From Lumbricus rubellus (Eukaryota; Annelida; Clitellata; Crassiclitellata; Lumbricidae): 64,000 nucleotides of DNA. Where the stretch lies: positions 2,126,782 to 2,190,781 of the forward strand of contig OX243826.1 in the NCBI GenBank assembly GCA_945859605.1. The letters are read 5' to 3'. Below the pieces are notes generated by a model. That model was not told where the DNA came from. It did no database searches and saw only the letters and a list, made by a program, of their open reading frames with translations. Below are positions 1-11,024 of the stretch, one piece after another (within the stretch, counting starts at the first letter, position 1; each line of letters starts with the position of its first letter). The translations under genes were made by a program, and so were the position numbers.

Positions 1-60
1 CGTTATCCATTAATGGATGAAGTAGGCCTGTGTTTCCGGTTGATATAGCGCCAGTTACAG

Positions 61-725
61 AACCCGTCGAGGTGAACACGGACGCGGGAGTGGTGGTGAG
101 CAACCCAAGCGCCGACAGCAACCGCCTGGCCCTCTACATCGTCATGCCCCTCTTCCTTCTCTGCTACGGCGGATCCTGCATCCTCTACTGCGCCTACAAG
201 ATCTACCGCAACTGCTGCATGAAGAGACGCACTACCATGTACTTCGACCAGGGCCCCACCGACCTCACTAAGGTCCAGATGGGTATGCCTCCGATGGGCC
301 CTCACATGCCCGGCCCAACTGGCGTCTACAAGCGCCCCCTCAGCGGGGGCATGAAGAAGTCGGCGGTGTTTCCCATGTCGATGGAGTCGATGGTCATGAA
401 GGGAGGTCCGATGCCCAAGTACGAGCAATCCGCAGCGGGCGATGTCAAGAAGGATCTGGGTCTGATGCGCAAACCGGTCTGCATTCCAAAGTCGGCGGAT
501 GGTAACATCCTCTCTCCGCCGCCCAGCTACTATGGAAACAACCCTATGATGGGGCGTCCTGCTGGCCCCGGAATGGCGGGCATTCAGCTGGTGCCCCCGA
601 CCCCGATGCAGCCGGGGCAGGGGCTTGGTGCGCCGGCTGGTGATGCCTACAACATGTCGATCAGTGAGATCATGAAGAAGAAGATGATGGAGAAAGATAA
701 GGCGAACAAGGAACACGCCAAGTAG
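61..725 (+). CDS. C-terminal exon of a single-pass membrane protein (5' end outside window)
   Basis: The frame is open from about position 21 and ends at TAG 723-725, with no convincing ATG. It is probably the last exon of a longer gene, with a splice acceptor at TTACAG just before 61 (or GATATAG before 49). The translation has a short Asn/Ser/Val-rich stretch, then one strong hydrophobic segment (about nt 126-210, LYIVMPLFLLCYGG and onward) followed by a Cys/Arg/Lys stop-transfer patch (NCCMKRR). A Met/Pro/Gly-rich tail of about 160 residues and a Lys-rich C-terminus follow. This layout suggests a type I single-pass protein with a cytoplasmic tail. I do not recognise the family. The tail has an SPPPSYYG sequence, which resembles a PPxY-like ligand but is not a perfect one. 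Codon bias toward G/C in third positions sets it apart from the AT-rich surroundings and supports real coding sequence. Confidence 0.7.
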
Positions 726-1025
726 ATGTACCCGACTACTTAGACACCTGTAAAACGATGAAATCAGGTAATATATAAGGTAATGAACACCGTAGTCGAT
801 TAATTTCTTGTGCTCTCTCTTGCACGTAAAGCTGACATCTGATACCATAGACATAATTATATATTGTGTGTAAAATTATTCCGATATACAGTAGTCACAA
901 TAAGCTGCAACATGCGAAAATAATTTCTATCAATATCAACGACCTTTCTTGTCGTAAGCTGTCATTACCCCATGGATCTAGCCAAAATTAGTCACCAATT
1001 AAATTCGTATTAGCAGCAATATCAA

Positions 1026-1218
1026 CAGTAGCGGCGGCAGGGAGGGGCTAAGCCCCCCAAAATAGGGGATCCATTTTTTCCTTATGTAAAAATGGCAAAT
1101 TTCGACGTTCAGCCCCCCCCCCCCCCCAAATGAAGCTGATGACTAAAAAGGTCGTCAAAAATGGAAATTTTTCCGGAAATTCAGCCCCCCCCAAACTCAA
1201 ATCCTGGCGCAGCCACTG
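1026..1218. mobile_element. Short hAT-type non-autonomous element
   Basis: The element begins CAGTAGCGGCGGCAGGGA and ends TCCTGGCGCAGCCACTG, which are imperfect terminal inverted repeats. It is flanked by a perfect 8-bp duplication, aatatcaa, at 1018-1025 and 1219-1226. An 8-bp duplication with CAGTG-like ends is the signature of hAT insertion. The inside is C-rich (runs of 14 and 8 C) and includes a segment resembling the 'ggtcatcaactttt' units of the elements at 5014 and 43072. It has no coding capacity. Confidence 0.75.
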
Positions 1219-1784
1219 AATATCAATTGCAGACATTATATACTGAGGCATACTAGTCCATCCAGCGCAGATTCTCTTATATATGTTAAAAGCAACCGAC
1301 GAAAATCCTGCAGAAGAGGCGTGAATAATAATTTATAGGCCTAACTTTACCTCGTCAGCTACTTCAGTTTTGCCAAAGAATTCTGTAGCTATGGACAAGT
1401 AAAGACTCAAGTGCTTAGAAGTGATAGGCCCTAAAGAACGGACAAATAGCCTAATTGTATAGCAACTGAAAATAGACATAGGCCTAGCTGCTTGAAAGTG
1501 ATTCTGCAGTTAAAGTAAACAAAACTGCATAAATATTGTCAAAGAACACATGCACGAAACAACTCTTTTTAAAATTATGTACTCACTATGTGTATATAGC
1601 TGCATGTCTGATTGTATTAATATAGATCTCGAGTGTAGGCCTATAACTCGTATCAGCGGTTTATATAATTAGGCAACTAGTTTTACCAGAATTTGGCCGA
1701 GTTTATGTCAAGCGAGTTACTCTAATTAAAATATAGTTAAGTAATGAGCTGCGCTATAGGGGTTTAGGCAAAACCTTTCTTACA

Positions 1785-2100
1785 ATGAGCCCTCCTTCCA
1801 ACTTTCCTACACATCCATTCTTTTTGAACTTCCAACTCCCCCTTCCCTCCATCTCCCTGGGACTTTCCCTCCTACTCACATCTCCTCCCACTACTTTAAT
1901 TCCCTCTCTTCCAGTCTCTCCTCTGCCCTGCCCGCTCGTTCCTTCTCTTCCTACCCACTCCTCCTCTGCTCTTCACTCCTATCTTTTCTCCACTCAGACA
2001 GATCCCCTTCTGACTTCCCCATCCGCTCCTCTTCGTCTCTCTTCCATCTTCAATTCTCCTCCTTCTGTCAAAATCTTACGTGCTGAACAATCTCAATGCT
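1785..2100 (+). repeat. Polypyrimidine-rich tract
   Basis: About 315 bases are strongly C/T-biased on the plus strand (CTCC, TTCC and CTCTTCC units). This gives a spurious Ser/Pro/Leu open frame of 105 codons. No family or periodic unit is evident. I read it as low-complexity DNA and not as a gene. Confidence 0.6.
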
Positions 2101-2817
2101 GACAGATAGATGTCTTCATTGTGTCCGTCCGTATACTTAGGATAATAAGGGTGCATGCAACCTAAGCCGTGCTGGTGGTGTCTTCTATGGGGTAGCATGG
2201 AAAGGTATGGATGATCGGGGAGGGAATACATTGGTCAACCACATTGTAGGGACAAATTTATGTCCTCGTTCAGCACAAAACAAGATGGTGTAGGCAATTA
2301 TAATTCAGACGAAACCAAGAAATAACTCCTTTGATAAGGAAAATACACTTAGTGTCCAGTTTCCGAGAAATCAAAACTCAAACTTCACAATCTCTAGCAC
2401 AGAAGGTCCGGTTCTCTATAAAACGCTCCAGAAAAATTCTTTTCCACTTCAAGCATGTTTGCACATCAAGAGTTTACCAGAAACCCACTGATTTTAAACC
2501 ATTCTGTAACTCAAACAGCATACCGGAATTTCAACTGACTAGTTTGAAGAACATACTCTGGTTTAATGAAACCACATTAACGTCAGTCTTGTATAATGTG
2601 ATTCATTAGGCTGCGAACTACTGTGAATCCTTTTCACAAAATACATAAACATGGTTTTCTTAACTATGAATTTTCATGTCACACCATAGTTATTGTATGA
2701 TCAATTTCCCCAAATGATTTGTTACATAAGACGCAAGTGTATTGCTTTATCTGAAGCATGAATTTTCGTATGCTTTTCACGAGTTTGTATTGTAGTAAAT
2801 TATTTCACACATTTCTG

Positions 2818-3872
2818 TCATTTGTGTGATTTCTCTCCACTGTGAAATCGCATATGCATTCTCAGCTGAACATGTTGAGCAAATGATTTATCACATAGCA
2901 GACACAAGAATGGCTTCTCTCCAGTATGAGTTCTTCTGTGCACTCTCAGACCACTATTCCAGGCAAATGATTTCTCACATAACTGGCACCTGTAAGGATG
3001 CACTCCAGCATGAATTCTTTTGTGCATTCTCAGACTTCCAAGATGAGCAAACGATTTCCCACATAACTGGCATTTGTATGGCTTTTCGTCAGTATGTGTT
3101 ATCACATGCGCTCTCAGACCACAAAGTTGAGCAAACGATTTCTCACATAACTGGCACTTGTATGGTTTCTCTCCAGAATGAATTCTCACATGCATTTTCA
3201 GACTAGAACAGCGAGCAAACGATTTCTCACATAACATACACGTGTATGGTTTCTCTCCAGAATGAATTCTCTTATGTGTTCTCAGATTAATCTGATGAGC
3301 AAACGAATTCTCGCATGAGTTACATTTGTATGGTTTCTCTCCAGTATGGATTCTCACATGGATGTTCAGATAATCCTGTTGAGCAAACGATTTCTCACAT
3401 AACTTGCACTGGTATGGTTTTTCTCTCCAGAATGAATTCTCTTATGTGTTCTCAGATTAATCTGCCGAGCAAACGATTGCTCGCATGAGTTACATTTGTA
3501 TGGTTCCTCTCCAGTATGGATTCTCACATGGATGTTCAGATAATCCTGTTGAGCAAACGATTTCTCACATAACTGGCATTTGTGTAGTTTTTCTCCAGTG
3601 TGAGTTGTCAAATGCCTTACCAGATTTCCGTTTTGAGCAAATGACTTATTGCATTCATGGCACTGGTGCAACTTTTCTCCTGTATGGATTCTCATGTGCA
3701 TCGTGAGATTTGAACCAACAGTAAAGGCTTTCTCACATGACTGACACTTGTAGAGTTTCTCTCCAGTATGAAATCTGGTATGAATTTTCAGACTCCAGTT
3801 TGTGGTAAACGATTTATGACAAAACTGGCATCTGAATGCTTTTTTATCTGGAGGCCAGCTATTAGTTTTCAT
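2818..3872 (-). pseudogene. C2H2 zinc-finger array, 12 fingers, split by a frameshift
   Basis: Reading from ATG at 3872, the minus strand encodes five classic fingers (C-x2-C-x12-H-x3-H) joined by TGEK-type linkers, then loses frame near 3419-3422. There the linker coding sequence has two extra T compared with its sister copies (GGTTTTTCTCTCC instead of GGTTTCTCTCC). After the shift the array resumes with seven more fingers and ends at 2818 with GEKSHK and a stop. Fingers 4-5 and 6-7 are near-identical, so a two-finger block was duplicated and the frameshift lies at the join. The N-terminus is only MKTNSWPPDKKAF, with no KRAB, BTB or SCAN domain visible, though an upstream exon may exist. Such arrays normally bind DNA in the nucleus. 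It could be a recent pseudogene, a polymorphic or assembly error, or two truncated proteins. Confidence 0.85.
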
Positions 3873-5005
3873 GTCAATTTTTAGATTCCGACTTATACAG
3901 GACTACTAATATTATTAGTATCGGCAGAATCGTAATCATGCACTGTGTAGAGTATGGGTTTTATGCATAACTTAACGACCTTGATGAGGTTTCACAGAGC
4001 AAGTCCTTAGGATTGTAGATATTTGGTCACAGGTTCAGGCAAATCAATCCACAGTAATGTTCTCTGTAAATATAATATATGAGAGTCATATTTAGGCCTG
4101 AATGTGATGGTATAATATATTATTCTATATTTCCTTATTATGCCATTTGAAGGATGAAACTGAGAGAACAAGTGAGGATGAAATTCTCGTAAATAAAACA
4201 GAATTTTCTCAGTATTTATTTTTGTTACTAATACTCTGATACTCTGATATAAATTACTGCATCATAGGCTATGTCTTAATAATTAAATATTTCACTGACT
4301 CGATCACTTCATATTGTTTTATATTCACCGACAATCTAGCAAAACACAATGACGGAGTAATTTAAGTGTAGGCTACATTAATTAAGCAGAGCTGGGTCAT
4401 CATAAAACGGTTTGCAAAAGCAGCATCAAAAAGAAGCAATAATATTGGCTGCAACATTTTCAAATTGGTTTGATAATGTATTAAAATGCCAATAAATCAG
4501 GCGTCATAAAGTTTAAAAAACGAGACAATGCTCAGAAATACAACAATTGCAAATCTAGATGGACAAACTATAAGGGCGGAATACAATCTTTCCAATTCAT
4601 TAACGGCCGTATTACGGATGGACCAAAGTTTGGTAATTTCTTATATATACTTCGTAATTTTTTCTTCGTATTTCAGAACAACAACCTTAAATAATGACTT
4701 TGATAAACTGACGCGCCACAATACAAGTTTTTCGAATTATCAGGACTGTTATGTTCAAACTTACTTTTCAAAAATGCTATTTCCAGCTTATGAGCGGCGC
4801 CTTAAAACCCGATTTCATGCATTATTATGATGCATGCAAAGATATTAGGCCTAACTATAAAATAATGTCTTTGTTAACGACTTCTTAAGATAAAACTCTT
4901 ACTCAAACATTTAAGCGTGTAAAAACTCAATTTCAAACCAATATTTAGCAAACAGCGGACGGCGAAATAGAAATAAAAGCGCCAATAAAAAAGACCAAAA
5001 TGGTA
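3873..5005. other. Stretch with no gene seen
   Basis: AT-rich DNA lies between the zinc-finger array and the hAT element. A 100-codon open frame at 4528-4830 on the plus strand shows no recognisable domain and no splice context. I see no repeat structure. Confidence 0.5.
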
Positions 5006-5013
5006 CCGGTAAT

Positions 5014-5511
5014 CAGTGTTGCCACTGAGGTTTCAGAAAAAAAACAAATTTCCTTGAAACAAAATCCAGAAAAACCCCGACCGTCGTCCGGCCGGAAAGT
5101 CAAGAAAATTTTATATTTTCGCCGGCAAAAAAGTTGATGACCTTTTTTTCAGTTTTTTTTTAGTCGTCCGGCCGAAAAAGAAAAGTCAAGAAAATTTTCT
5201 ATTTTCGCCGGCAAAAAAGTTGATGACCTTTTTTTCATTTTTTTTTAGTCGTCCGGCCGAAAAAGTCAAGAAAATTTTCTACTTTCGCCGGCAAAAAAGT
5301 TGATGACCTTTTTTTTAAGTCGTTTGGTCCAAAAAGTCAAGAAAAATGTAAAAATTTTCAACTCACCCAAATAAACCTAGATTTTTCCAAAAAAACCAGA
5401 AACCCAGACGAATACCCAAATAAACCTAGATTTTCCCCAAAAAAACCAGAAACCCAGACGAAGACGAAAAAACCCAGATCTAGTGGAAAAAACACAGCTG
5501 TGGCATCACTG
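5014..5511. mobile_element. hAT-type MITE with internal tandem units
   Basis: The ends are CAGTGTTGCCACTGAGG and the inverted CAGCTGTGGCATCACTG. They are flanked by a perfect 8-bp duplication, ccggtaat, at 5006-5013 and 5512-5519. Inside are about three and a half tandem units of 73-85 bp starting near 5083, 5163, 5248 and 5320. Each has GTCGTCCGGCCG, then GTCAAGAAAATTTT, CGCCGGCAAAAAAG and TTGATGACC. Two copies of a ~51-bp unit containing ACCAGAAACCCAGACG follow at about 5366-5466. The element has no open frame, so it is non-autonomous. Confidence 0.85.
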
Positions 5512-6032
5512 CCGGTAATAGATTCTATTTGCAAGGATTCTATATCGGAGATAGGTTACTTTCGAACATATAGGCCTAATTGGGGTCATGATTTCATTCT
5601 CAACAATAGATGGCGCTCCACCTAAAATTCAGTTTTTAAAGCTAAGAATCATGTTTTGAATCTCCAAAAGACATTATTTATTTTGCAAACAATCATTCAT
5701 CAATCTGCTTTCATAGATGTAATTAATCGAATGTTTTTATTTTGTAAGCAAGATGTAAAATTTTTCGGAACTCCAAATATAGGCTAGCTCAAAAACGTGT
5801 AGCTAAGCTGCTGACCGTCACTCAACTGCTATAGTTTCTTGTACGAAAACGAAACGAGAAAGACTATAATAGCCAATAGGCCTAGTTCACGAAAACGAGA
5901 ACAGAAATGTAGAGCCCACAATTAGATATGCTCAACTAGAAGTAATTGCTACCCCCGCTCTTTCTTCCCTCCACTGGGCCGGACAGCACCGACCTGAAAT
6001 CTCCAGAATCGAAGTGTCCATGTTCTTGCCAT

Positions 6033-6350
6033 CTAGTTGCACTCATTCCCAGCATCGCCATGCAGCTCCATGCGTATCATCTCTGTTTTAATCACCTCTA
6101 ACTTGCACATCTTCATGCTCCGTACATTCCATGTTCCCAGTTTCATTTGGAGTTTACAGCTCAGGTTGAACCGGTGTTGTCCGGCTGAATCATCTACCAC
6201 GCTTCCTTGCGGATTTGATGCAGTCGCTTCATGATGTCGGATACTAGCCACACCATCCTTCCTCTCTTTCCCAGTAGTTCTTAGATCGCTATCCGGCCTG
6301 GGTGTCCCATCTTCAGCGATTATCGTTTCTTCACAATTTGAGTCTTCCAT
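6033..6350 (-). mobile_element. LINE endonuclease N-terminal fragment
   Basis: A 105-codon minus-strand frame contains the sequence MKLGTWNVRSM. This is the characteristic start of the apurinic-type endonuclease domain of non-LTR retrotransposon ORF2 proteins (the Asn of TWNVR is a metal-binding residue). The preceding linker is polar. The frame ends shortly after this motif and no reverse transcriptase follows in the adjoining lower coordinates, so it is a truncated relic of an RTE/CR1-like LINE. Confidence 0.7.
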
Positions 6351-6716
6351 GTCGGCTTACTTGACAGATATGCAGCGGTGGCTTGCCAATGCCTTCGTCT
6401 GGTTTTGCCAGCCGTGCCCGCTCGTTCGCCTCCATAATGGCGCATGTACTAACAATAATATTCGCACCACGTGAAGGTTGACACGGATGACTTCAGCAAC
6501 ACAGGCCGATGCCGCACTTCCGTCCTAGAATATCGATCGGTCGGATCACCATCCTGTTTTACCTCCGTAGGCGTAAAGGTGATTGACTGAACCTTAGCGA
6601 ACTAACCCTGAATGACACACTGAATTGTGAAACCGCTGTTGATAACGGCACTATAATATGAACCTGTAAAACGTTGTAAAGGTGTGTAAAATGAACATGG
6701 TGTTAGGATTGTATTG

Positions 6717-6805
6717 TATCTCGTAATCGTAAACTCGAAATTTCTAAAGCGCTATACTTGAAAGCCAAGCGCGGGTCACCAGCTTATTCACGAACGCATC
6801 TGACC
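6717..6805 (+). repeat. Dispersed repeat with 'acttgaaagccaagcg' core
   Basis: The stretch GTAATCGTAAACTCGAAATT through ACTTGAAAGCCAAGCGCGGG and CAGCTTATTCACGAACGC recurs at 38645-38725 with few differences. More diverged copies lie at about 40633-40705 and 41820-41880. The shared order of blocks shows an interspersed repeat, family unknown, possibly a SINE or LINE tail. Confidence 0.55.
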
Positions 6806-7189
6806 ATTTGTAAAGCGCTTCTTGCAGCAATTGAGAGGCTTTTCAGAAGCGCTCCCAGTGAAAGCTTACGACACCTTGTGGCAACAGGAGTCGCTGGCGT
6901 GGACATTGCCTTACGAAGAACAACGCGAAAGAATTAGAAACAGAAAATTTCTGCATACATAGGCTAATATTTTTATGGGGCTATTTCATAACTCAGTTGA
7001 CTATCTTTACGGTACCCATTATAGCCATACAGTGGTCATAAATAGTAATGGCCTATATAACCCAGATGTTCCCACGGTATATTTTTTCATAGTTTTAGGC
7101 ATTACTGTGAATAATCTGATAGAAATAAATACAAAATAGAGGGGAAAAATGTATTTTCATGTTTGCTGTACATGGTTACTTGGAAATCT

Positions 7190-8445
7190 ACCGTCCTACA
7201 TGTAGGACGCTGGGAACATACAACACATGAAGTTTCCAAATATGAATATTATCATAGATTTTTGTTTACAGCAATAATGTACATCTATTTTCCTCACAAA
7301 TGATAAGATGACATTATTATGACTATTTTGACTTCTGCCTAGAGTTAATCTAGACTTTGTTCATTTCTTGTGATGGTCAATGAAACACTTCACGTGCAAT
7401 CCAATGTTGCACTTGCTGTGGTGCACTTTTGATGACAGTGTCGACATCTTTGTTTGTTTCTCCTGCGGCTCCACGAGATGGTCTAATCGATCATATCTGG
7501 AGTCGACATGTTCAGTCTGCACCCTTTGATGAGTTGGCATTGGTCTCCAGTAGAGCGGTTACTACGCGACGGCGGAACTGGAGATGATCCAGTGATCCTT
7601 TGCGAGCTTGGTGGAGTTACCAGGCATTTTGCTCAGCCAAATCGATACAGTGACATATCAGAGGGAAGTACCACTTCTTTCCTCTTACTGAAATACGGTA
7701 CAGGCTTTGAGTCGCGATCATGCCGAAGACCTCAGCATCAAAGAAGGTGAGAAAGAACTGGTGATTCCCTAAGTTCAATGACATCTTTCGGGTTCCAAGT
7801 CCTTGATGTAATCGGAGAAAGCGCTAAATCACCTTTTCTCCATGTATAGACCATTGGACCTTCATCTTCTTCTTTGCTGGAGGAAGACTGGATGCAGCTA
7901 GGTGACGCGCACCATCATCACTGTCAGTTACTGTACATGCTGTCGTCATCTGGTGGACGTTGCGTCTCAGCATCGGCACGCAACTGACCTGGAGGCAGGT
8001 TATTTATGGTTACCGTCTCCTCATCTCCCGAATCCTCATCAGTTACTTCTGCACATGCATTACCGTGTGGCAGTATAACAATGTCTAGGCCTACTCCAGC
8101 AGCTGGCACAGAATCTGGATCATCCTCCAGCATGGTCATCACTTCATGAAGTTTGTCGTTCTGTAAAAATACAAGAAAAAAATTTCTAATACATTGTGTT
8201 ACTAGTCTGTAAGCCAATACCATATAGGCTACCAGAAATATAACAACAGTAAGAACATAAAAATTTATATTTTGGCATATTAGGCAGACCCACCTGTTCA
8301 AAATGACCATTATGACCCTAATACCAACCCCTAATACCAACCCATGGAACTAGCCCTGACCCTAAAACAATTGGATGAAGTGACAAACAATTTCCAAATA
8401 ATATGTTGTACATAGTCCCAGCGTCCTACATGTAGGACGGTGTAC
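7190..8445 (-). mobile_element. piggyBac-like transposon relic
   Basis: On the minus strand, about 8175-7924 encodes a typical piggyBac (DDE_Tnp_1_7) N-terminus: an acidic segment, then VTDEDSGDEE and TINNLPPGQL. A second block at about 7890-7790 reads YTWRKGDLALSP and SRTWNPKDVIELRESP in another frame. A last block at about 7500-7365 gives the cysteine-rich C-terminal end with QEKQTKM and CNIGLHVKCF. The catalytic Asp region between them is missing or scrambled, so this is an internally deleted, frameshifted relic. A 26-bp sequence containing the palindrome GTCCTACATGTAGGAC sits at 7190-7216 and, inverted, at 8419-8445. A third variant lies near 8776. No flanking TTAA was found, so the element ends are uncertain. 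Confidence 0.75.
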
Positions 8446-8999
8446 TAACGATCCCTGCCAAAGCCTGGTAATATTGACTAACAAAGGACTAATAATTTTC
8501 ATGCATACCTTCATACCTGTAGGTAATTTAGAAATAGTTATAATCTTTTTAGTTTTCACATGAAATAGTGTACACCCACCTCTTTCTAGGCATATCGACG
8601 ATTTCTCAGATTCCGATTTTCTTCGAATTGAAATTTTATTTCTCTGATATGACAACGCAAGCAAAGTCAACAACAAACATTACAACGTACAGGAAATACA
8701 TCTTCCTTGTAAAAAAGAGTATAATATAACACAGAGATGTTATTATATATTATTGCATAGACAAAAAACTAACTGTCCTACATATAGGACGTGGGGATTA
8801 TCTGGGATAATTATACACACATCGAGGGCGTATGCCTAATTAGCGATCTCAAAACATTCATAGTTTTGTTGCAATATAGAAAGAAAAAAATATATAGGCC
8901 TAGGGTATACAACTATACATAATACATGTCGATCAGATATATTATTCGGAAGCTTTTGCACCATTCGCGCTTCTATCGTTTGCTAACTTTATACATGTA

Positions 9000-9740
9000 A
9001 GTAAGTAAGCCGTTTATTGACAAAGCATCAAACACGTACAAAAGAGCAGTAATCAGTACAAATTCAATGACTTTCGAGTGATCGGTGCATAAGTCAAAGG
9101 GTCAATCCAAAAAGGTCGTATGGACCCGCTGAGGCTGGATTGACCCTTCCTTTCTCAATAACATTTGGCTATTGTAAAAAAAAACAGTGCAAAGCACAAC
9201 ATCTTACACATGAAACGAAAGTAAACTGAAATGAAATGACACACAGATTTCAAAACAAAACAAAAAAACAAGAAAAAAACAAATTATGACCAATTATTTA
9301 AATCTAGTAAACAGAGATTAAACAGTCTTTTAATTTTTTCTTAAACATGTTAATGGTGGGTATAAGTGTAATATATTTTGGGAGGTTATTCCATATCATA
9401 GGGCCAGAACATTTAATCGAAAATAATTTCATTCTAGTATGTGCAACATCGGTGCGGTAGTGTAACAGAGTTCTAGTGAAATGGTTATGTACAGCAATTC
9501 CCTGACAAAAATAACCATCAAATGTCCTAGGCAACAATTTGTGATGATAGCGAAACATGAACAAACTGATTTGAAACTTATATATATCTGATAATCGTAG
9601 TATGTTATAGGTTCGAAAAATTGGTTTGGTACTGACAGACCAGCATAATAAGAAAATAGTTCGAATGGCACGTTTTTGCAAACTCTCCAATTTTTTAAAA
9701 TAAAAACTATAAGTATGTATATGTATATACTTATATGTAT
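9000..9740 (-). mobile_element. Non-LTR retrotransposon 3' end (RT C-terminal region)
   Basis: The minus-strand frame ending near 9310 carries the typical end of a CR1/jockey-type ORF2. It starts LESLQKRAIRTIF, continues with an FRTYNILRLSDIYKFQ segment, a TRTLLHYRTD stretch and SGPMIWNNLPKYI, and finishes with FKKKLKDCLI. About 300 bases of AT-rich 3' untranslated sequence follow down to about 9000 (AAGTAAGCCGTTTATTGACA on the plus strand). The catalytic RT core is absent, so this is a 5'-truncated insertion. Confidence 0.8.
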
Positions 9741-9767
9741 ATAAGTATGTATATGTATATACAGTTG
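9712..9767. repeat. TATG/TATA microsatellite, partly palindromic
   Basis: Alternating GTATATGTATATAC blocks read nearly the same on both strands and could fold into a hairpin. They lie at the edge of the LINE fragment. Confidence 0.7.
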
Positions 9768-10580
9768 TTGCATTAGCATTCATAAACAAATTAATCCGCA
9801 GCGCCTGATTGGTTGTAAAATTATTACATTAGATCAAAATTCACATGATTGTGTAGCCTACATTGTACTCGCTTGTCGTAAACTTTCCTCATCGTGACCG
9901 TTAATTAGTTTAACGATGGCTTATCTGGGAGATCTTCTAGGCAACCTTAGTCGAGATAGGACAAAACAAATAGAGGTGATGTTCAGCGTTTCAAAGGTGT
10001 TCTATAACAGTTACGTCGTCTTCAAAAGAGTTAATAATATTCAGCGCGTTTAAAGACGTATATTTAGTCAACCAACGTAGTTCTAAGTACACGTTATTAT
10101 TCTTTGATCCAAGGGGGTATAAATGTATAATAGCGCAAATTCTCTCCACAATTTTTTTTGCGTTCAACCATCAGAAATAATATTATTTACGTGCAATCGT
10201 GTATACACTACTTGACTGTGGACCATGATTGACGTAAGCACAGTTATTATAGCTAGCCTACTGTAGTACTGTCGTTACTATAAGTCATAATAAGTGCTCA
10301 CCTCCCGACGCTGGCTTAATATAGCAGCTAGCGAACTCAAACTTTCGTCTTATAAGGTTCGTACACATGTACACAGTGATGTGCGGCGCACATAAAAACG
10401 AACAGCGGGGGTGAAGGATCTCTATCCAGCAGCTATTATTATATATTTTGAAAAACGGGAGGGTTGAGGTCATGTATGTACGCTAGGGGGAACGCATTCA
10501 TTAATAACGCACTTGATTATATTATAATAGCCTTTGCACTTAATAAATATAATATTTCACTTTGGATGCCCCTACGATTA

Positions 10581-11021
10581 GGCCTTAAAAAATGTTGTGT
10601 TTCCGGTAACCCGACCGACCCTCTTTTATTGCCGCGACTCAAATAATTTAGTAAAATAATTTTATTAAAAAAAGAAATTTTTCGAAAAAAAATTTTTCCC
10701 CGATTTTTTTAAAATTTTTTAACATTTGTATACATTTGTATTGACATAACAAAAAAAGACGTCAACACAATGAAATTAATAGGACAATTTTTTAGAGCAG
10801 TTTTAGGTGCAGACAGTCAGGAAATTATATATGCCGTTTATACTTGCTTAGAACACGTAGGCCTACTTTGTTGCAGCGTGTACCTTTGTGCAAAAAAGAC
10901 TAGTGGGGTATACTTTTCGGATAGTCACTACATACAAATATTTTACCAAAATAAAAATATTTTCCGACCTACCTACTCAATTTTTTTAGCTCTGTTACCG
11001 GAAACACAACATTTTTAGGCC
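10581..11021. mobile_element. AT-rich MITE with ~29-bp terminal inverted repeats and TTA duplication
   Basis: The left end, GGCCTTAAAAAATGTTGTGT then TTCCGGTAAC (10581-10610), is matched in inverse by the right end at 10994-11021. The match differs only in A-run length and one base. The trinucleotide TTA occurs immediately outside both ends (10578-10580 and 11022-11024), as expected for a PIF/Harbinger-type 3-bp duplication. The 380-bp interior is AT-rich with no meaningful frame. The superfamily is inferred from the duplication only. Confidence 0.75.
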
Positions 11022-11024
11022 TTA

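Noticed and set aside
3..854. 283-codon minus-strand frame opposite the membrane-protein exon
   Set aside because: Arg/His-rich shadow of the plus-strand coding exon.
2331..2609. 92-codon plus-strand frame
   Set aside because: No recognisable domain or neighbouring exons.
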